A program made the translations under genes and the position numbers. The notes under the pieces were generated by a model. It was not told the origin of the DNA, searched no databases, and was given only the letters and a program-made list of their open reading frames with translations. Below are positions 5,031 through 6,244 of a stretch of 6,244 nucleotides of DNA, piece by piece. The stretch is from Eggerthellaceae bacterium UBA5906. GTDB lineage: Bacteria; Actinomycetota; Coriobacteriia; Coriobacteriales; Eggerthellaceae. The stretch covers positions 1 through 6,244 of the forward strand of contig DJEE01000159.1 in the NCBI GenBank assembly GCA_002431805.1, given 5' to 3'. How positions within the stretch are numbered: position 1 is the first letter of the stretch; each line of letters opens with the position of its first letter.

Positions 5031-5059
5031 TTGACCTACTTCCACGGCTCCGGTATAAC
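5031..5059 (+). promoter_or_regulatory. metY promoter
   Basis: TTGACC (5031-5036, 5 of 6 matches) and TATAAC (5054-5059, 5 of 6 matches) are separated by the ideal 17 bases. The transcript would start near 5066 and leave a leader of about 60 bases, too short for a SAM-I riboswitch. This is the best promoter match in the window. Confidence 0.75.
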
Positions 5060-5124
5060 TTGAAATCGTCATCAAGGTATATGAAATCAAGAGAGCAATG
5101 GTAATCGATAAAGGAGATAACAAA

Positions 5125-6244
5125 ATGTCCGAAAACAAGAAGTACGCCTTTGAAACCCTGCAGGTGCACGCTGGCCAGGAGCAACCCGACCCGGCAACCG
5201 ATTCCCGCGCCGTGCCGATTTACCTGACCTCGTCCTACGTGTTCAAGGACGCCGCCACGGCCGCTGGCCGCTTCGGCCTGACCGAGCCCGGCAATATCTA
5301 CAGCCGCCTGACCAACCCCACCGTCAGCATCTTCGAAGAGCGCGTAGCCGCACTTGAGGGCGGCGTCGGGTCCCTGGGCGTTGCCACCGGTTCTGCCGCC
5401 ATCACCATCGCCGTGCAGAACATCGCTACTGCCGGCGACCACATCGTGTCCTCCACCAACCTGTACGGTGGCACGCTGAACCTGTTCGAGCACACGCTGT
5501 CCGACCAGGGCCTGTCCACCACGTTCGTCAATCCCGCCGACCTGGACGCCGTTGAGGCCGCCATCCAGGACAACACCAAGCTGCTGTACGCCGAAACGCT
5601 GGGCAACCCCAACTCCGACGTGCTCGACCTTGAGGCTTGGGCCGACATCGCGCACCGCCACAACATCCCGCTGATCGTCGATGCCACGTTCTCTACGCCT
5701 TACTTGCTGCGTCCTATCGAGCACGGTGCCGACGTGGTTGTGCACTCCGCCACAAAGTTCATCGGTGGCCACGGCACGGCAATGGGCGGCGTGATCACCG
5801 ACGCTGGCAAGTTCGACTGGGCCGCCAACGCCGACAAGTTCCCCGGTGTGGCAAAGCCCAATCCCAGCTACCACGGCGTTGTGTTCACCGAGGCCGCTGG
5901 CCCTGCCGCCTACATCACAAAGGCTCGCGCCACGCTGCTGCGCGACCAGGGCGCTACGCTGTCGCCGTTCAACGCATGGCTTTTGCTGCAGGGCCTCGAG
6001 ACGCTGTCTTTGCGCGTAGACCGCCATGTGGAGAACGCCCTGAAGGTTGTGGAGTTCCTGAACAACCATCCGCAGGTTGCTTCCGTGAACCACCCCTCGC
6101 TGGCCACCGGCCGCGCCAAGGAACTGTACGACAAGTACTATCCCAACGGCGCCGGTTCCATCTTCACCTTTGATGTGAAGGGCACGGCCGACGATGCTCG
6201 TAAGTTCACCGAGAGCTTGAGCCTGTTCAGCCTGCTGGCCAACG
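5125..6244 (+). CDS. metY: O-acetylhomoserine sulfhydrylase (O-acetylhomoserine aminocarboxypropyltransferase), 3' partial
   Basis: This cytoplasmic PLP enzyme of the Cys/Met metabolism family condenses O-acetylhomoserine with sulfide to give homocysteine, the direct-sulfhydrylation route to methionine. The first 373 codons are present with no stop; family members are about 425-430 residues, so some 50 are cut off by the window end. Visible features are the opening [15 protein letters not shown] (9-23), Y59-x-R61 in IYSRLTNPT (phosphate contacts from the neighbouring subunit), the G89-S-A-A PLP-phosphate turn, D186 in [13 protein letters not shown] (pairs with the PLP ring nitrogen), and the PLP-binding K211 in [12 protein letters not shown]. 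The segments [19 protein letters not shown] and, at the cut end, LSLFSLLAN are diagnostic of MetY. The turn reads ATGSAA where ASGQAA is more usual. The start at 5125 is supported by AAGGAG at 5111-5116 (8-base spacing). Expression starts from the promoter at 5031-5059, with a palindromic operator candidate beside it. Confidence 0.97.
   Translation, partial: MSENKKYAFETLQVHAGQEQPDPATDSRAVPIYLTSSYVFKDAATAAGRFGLTEPGNIYSRLTNPTVSIFEERVAALEGGVGSLGVATGSAAITIAVQNIATAGDHIVSSTNLYGGTLNLFEHTLSDQGLSTTFVNPADLDAVEAAIQDNTKLLYAETLGNPNSDVLDLEAWADIAHRHNIPLIVDATFSTPYLLRPIEHGADVVVHSATKFIGGHGTAMGGVITDAGKFDWAANADKFPGVAKPNPSYHGVVFTEAAGPAAYITKARATLLRDQGATLSPFNAWLLLQGLETLSLRVDRHVENALKVVEFLNNHPQVASVNHPSLATGRAKELYDKYYPNGAGSIFTFDVKGTADDARKFTESLSLFSLLAN

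Noticed and set aside
5086..5095. ATCAAGAGAG in the metY leader resembles the opening of a SAM-I (S-box) riboswitch.
   Set aside because: Only about 30 bases remain before the start codon, there is no GGTGGAGGGA continuation and no four-helix junction; a real SAM-I aptamer needs about 100 bases.
5081..5104. A seven-codon leader ORF (MKSREQW) upstream of metY.
   Set aside because: It contains no run of Met or Cys codons, the AAGG before it is only three bases from the ATG, and no attenuator hairpin follows it.
5020..6093. A 357-codon open frame on the minus strand opposite metY.
   Set aside because: It is a shadow of a GC-rich gene with biased third positions. Its translation has no recognisable domain and low-complexity G/V/R composition, and the plus strand encodes an unmistakable MetY.

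Overview
The window is high in G+C, has strongly G/C-biased third codon positions and is densely packed with bacterial genes. The gene types (AEC permease, DUF3793 protein beside a short flavodoxin, a membrane-anchored HMA protein, MetY) suggest an anaerobic gut-type actinobacterium. My best guess is class Coriobacteriia, near Eggerthellaceae. This is inferred from composition and gene style; no rRNA or marker gene confirms it.

Layout, left to right. (1) Bases 1-1089 hold the 3' part of a one-ACT-domain threonine ammonia-lyase, closed by a hairpin terminator at 1123-1167. (2) Bases 1232-2146 encode an AEC-family permease. (3) Bases 2250-2939 encode a cysteine-rich DUF3793 protein behind a recognisable promoter whose -35 box lies inside an 8-bp inverted repeat. 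A 185-base, GC-rich, hairpin-prone spacer follows, then a short-chain flavodoxin (3125-3544). (4) A 17-bp perfect hairpin at 3565-3604 separates the flavodoxin from a convergent minus-strand gene for a membrane-anchored heavy-metal-associated (HMA) protein (3628-3996). (5) The divergent region between that gene and a multi-pass membrane protein resembling PF06541 (4214-4816) carries a G/C-tract palindrome that looks like a CsoR/RcnR-type metal-sensor operator. (6) A 308-base non-coding region rich in inverted repeats leads to a clear sigma70-type promoter and the start of metY, O-acetylhomoserine sulfhydrylase (5125 to the window end, 3' truncated).

Two genes are amino-acid enzymes (threonine deamination to 2-oxobutanoate; sulfide incorporation into homocysteine), one is an organic-anion-type carrier, two form a plausible redox pair (DUF3793 plus flavodoxin), and one is a copper-handling candidate under its own predicted operator. 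There is no tRNA, rRNA, insertion sequence, CRISPR array or phage gene. I found no clear new multi-gene system. The most interesting material is regulatory (the metal-sensor operator and the metY upstream region) together with the unusual cysteine content of the DUF3793 protein.
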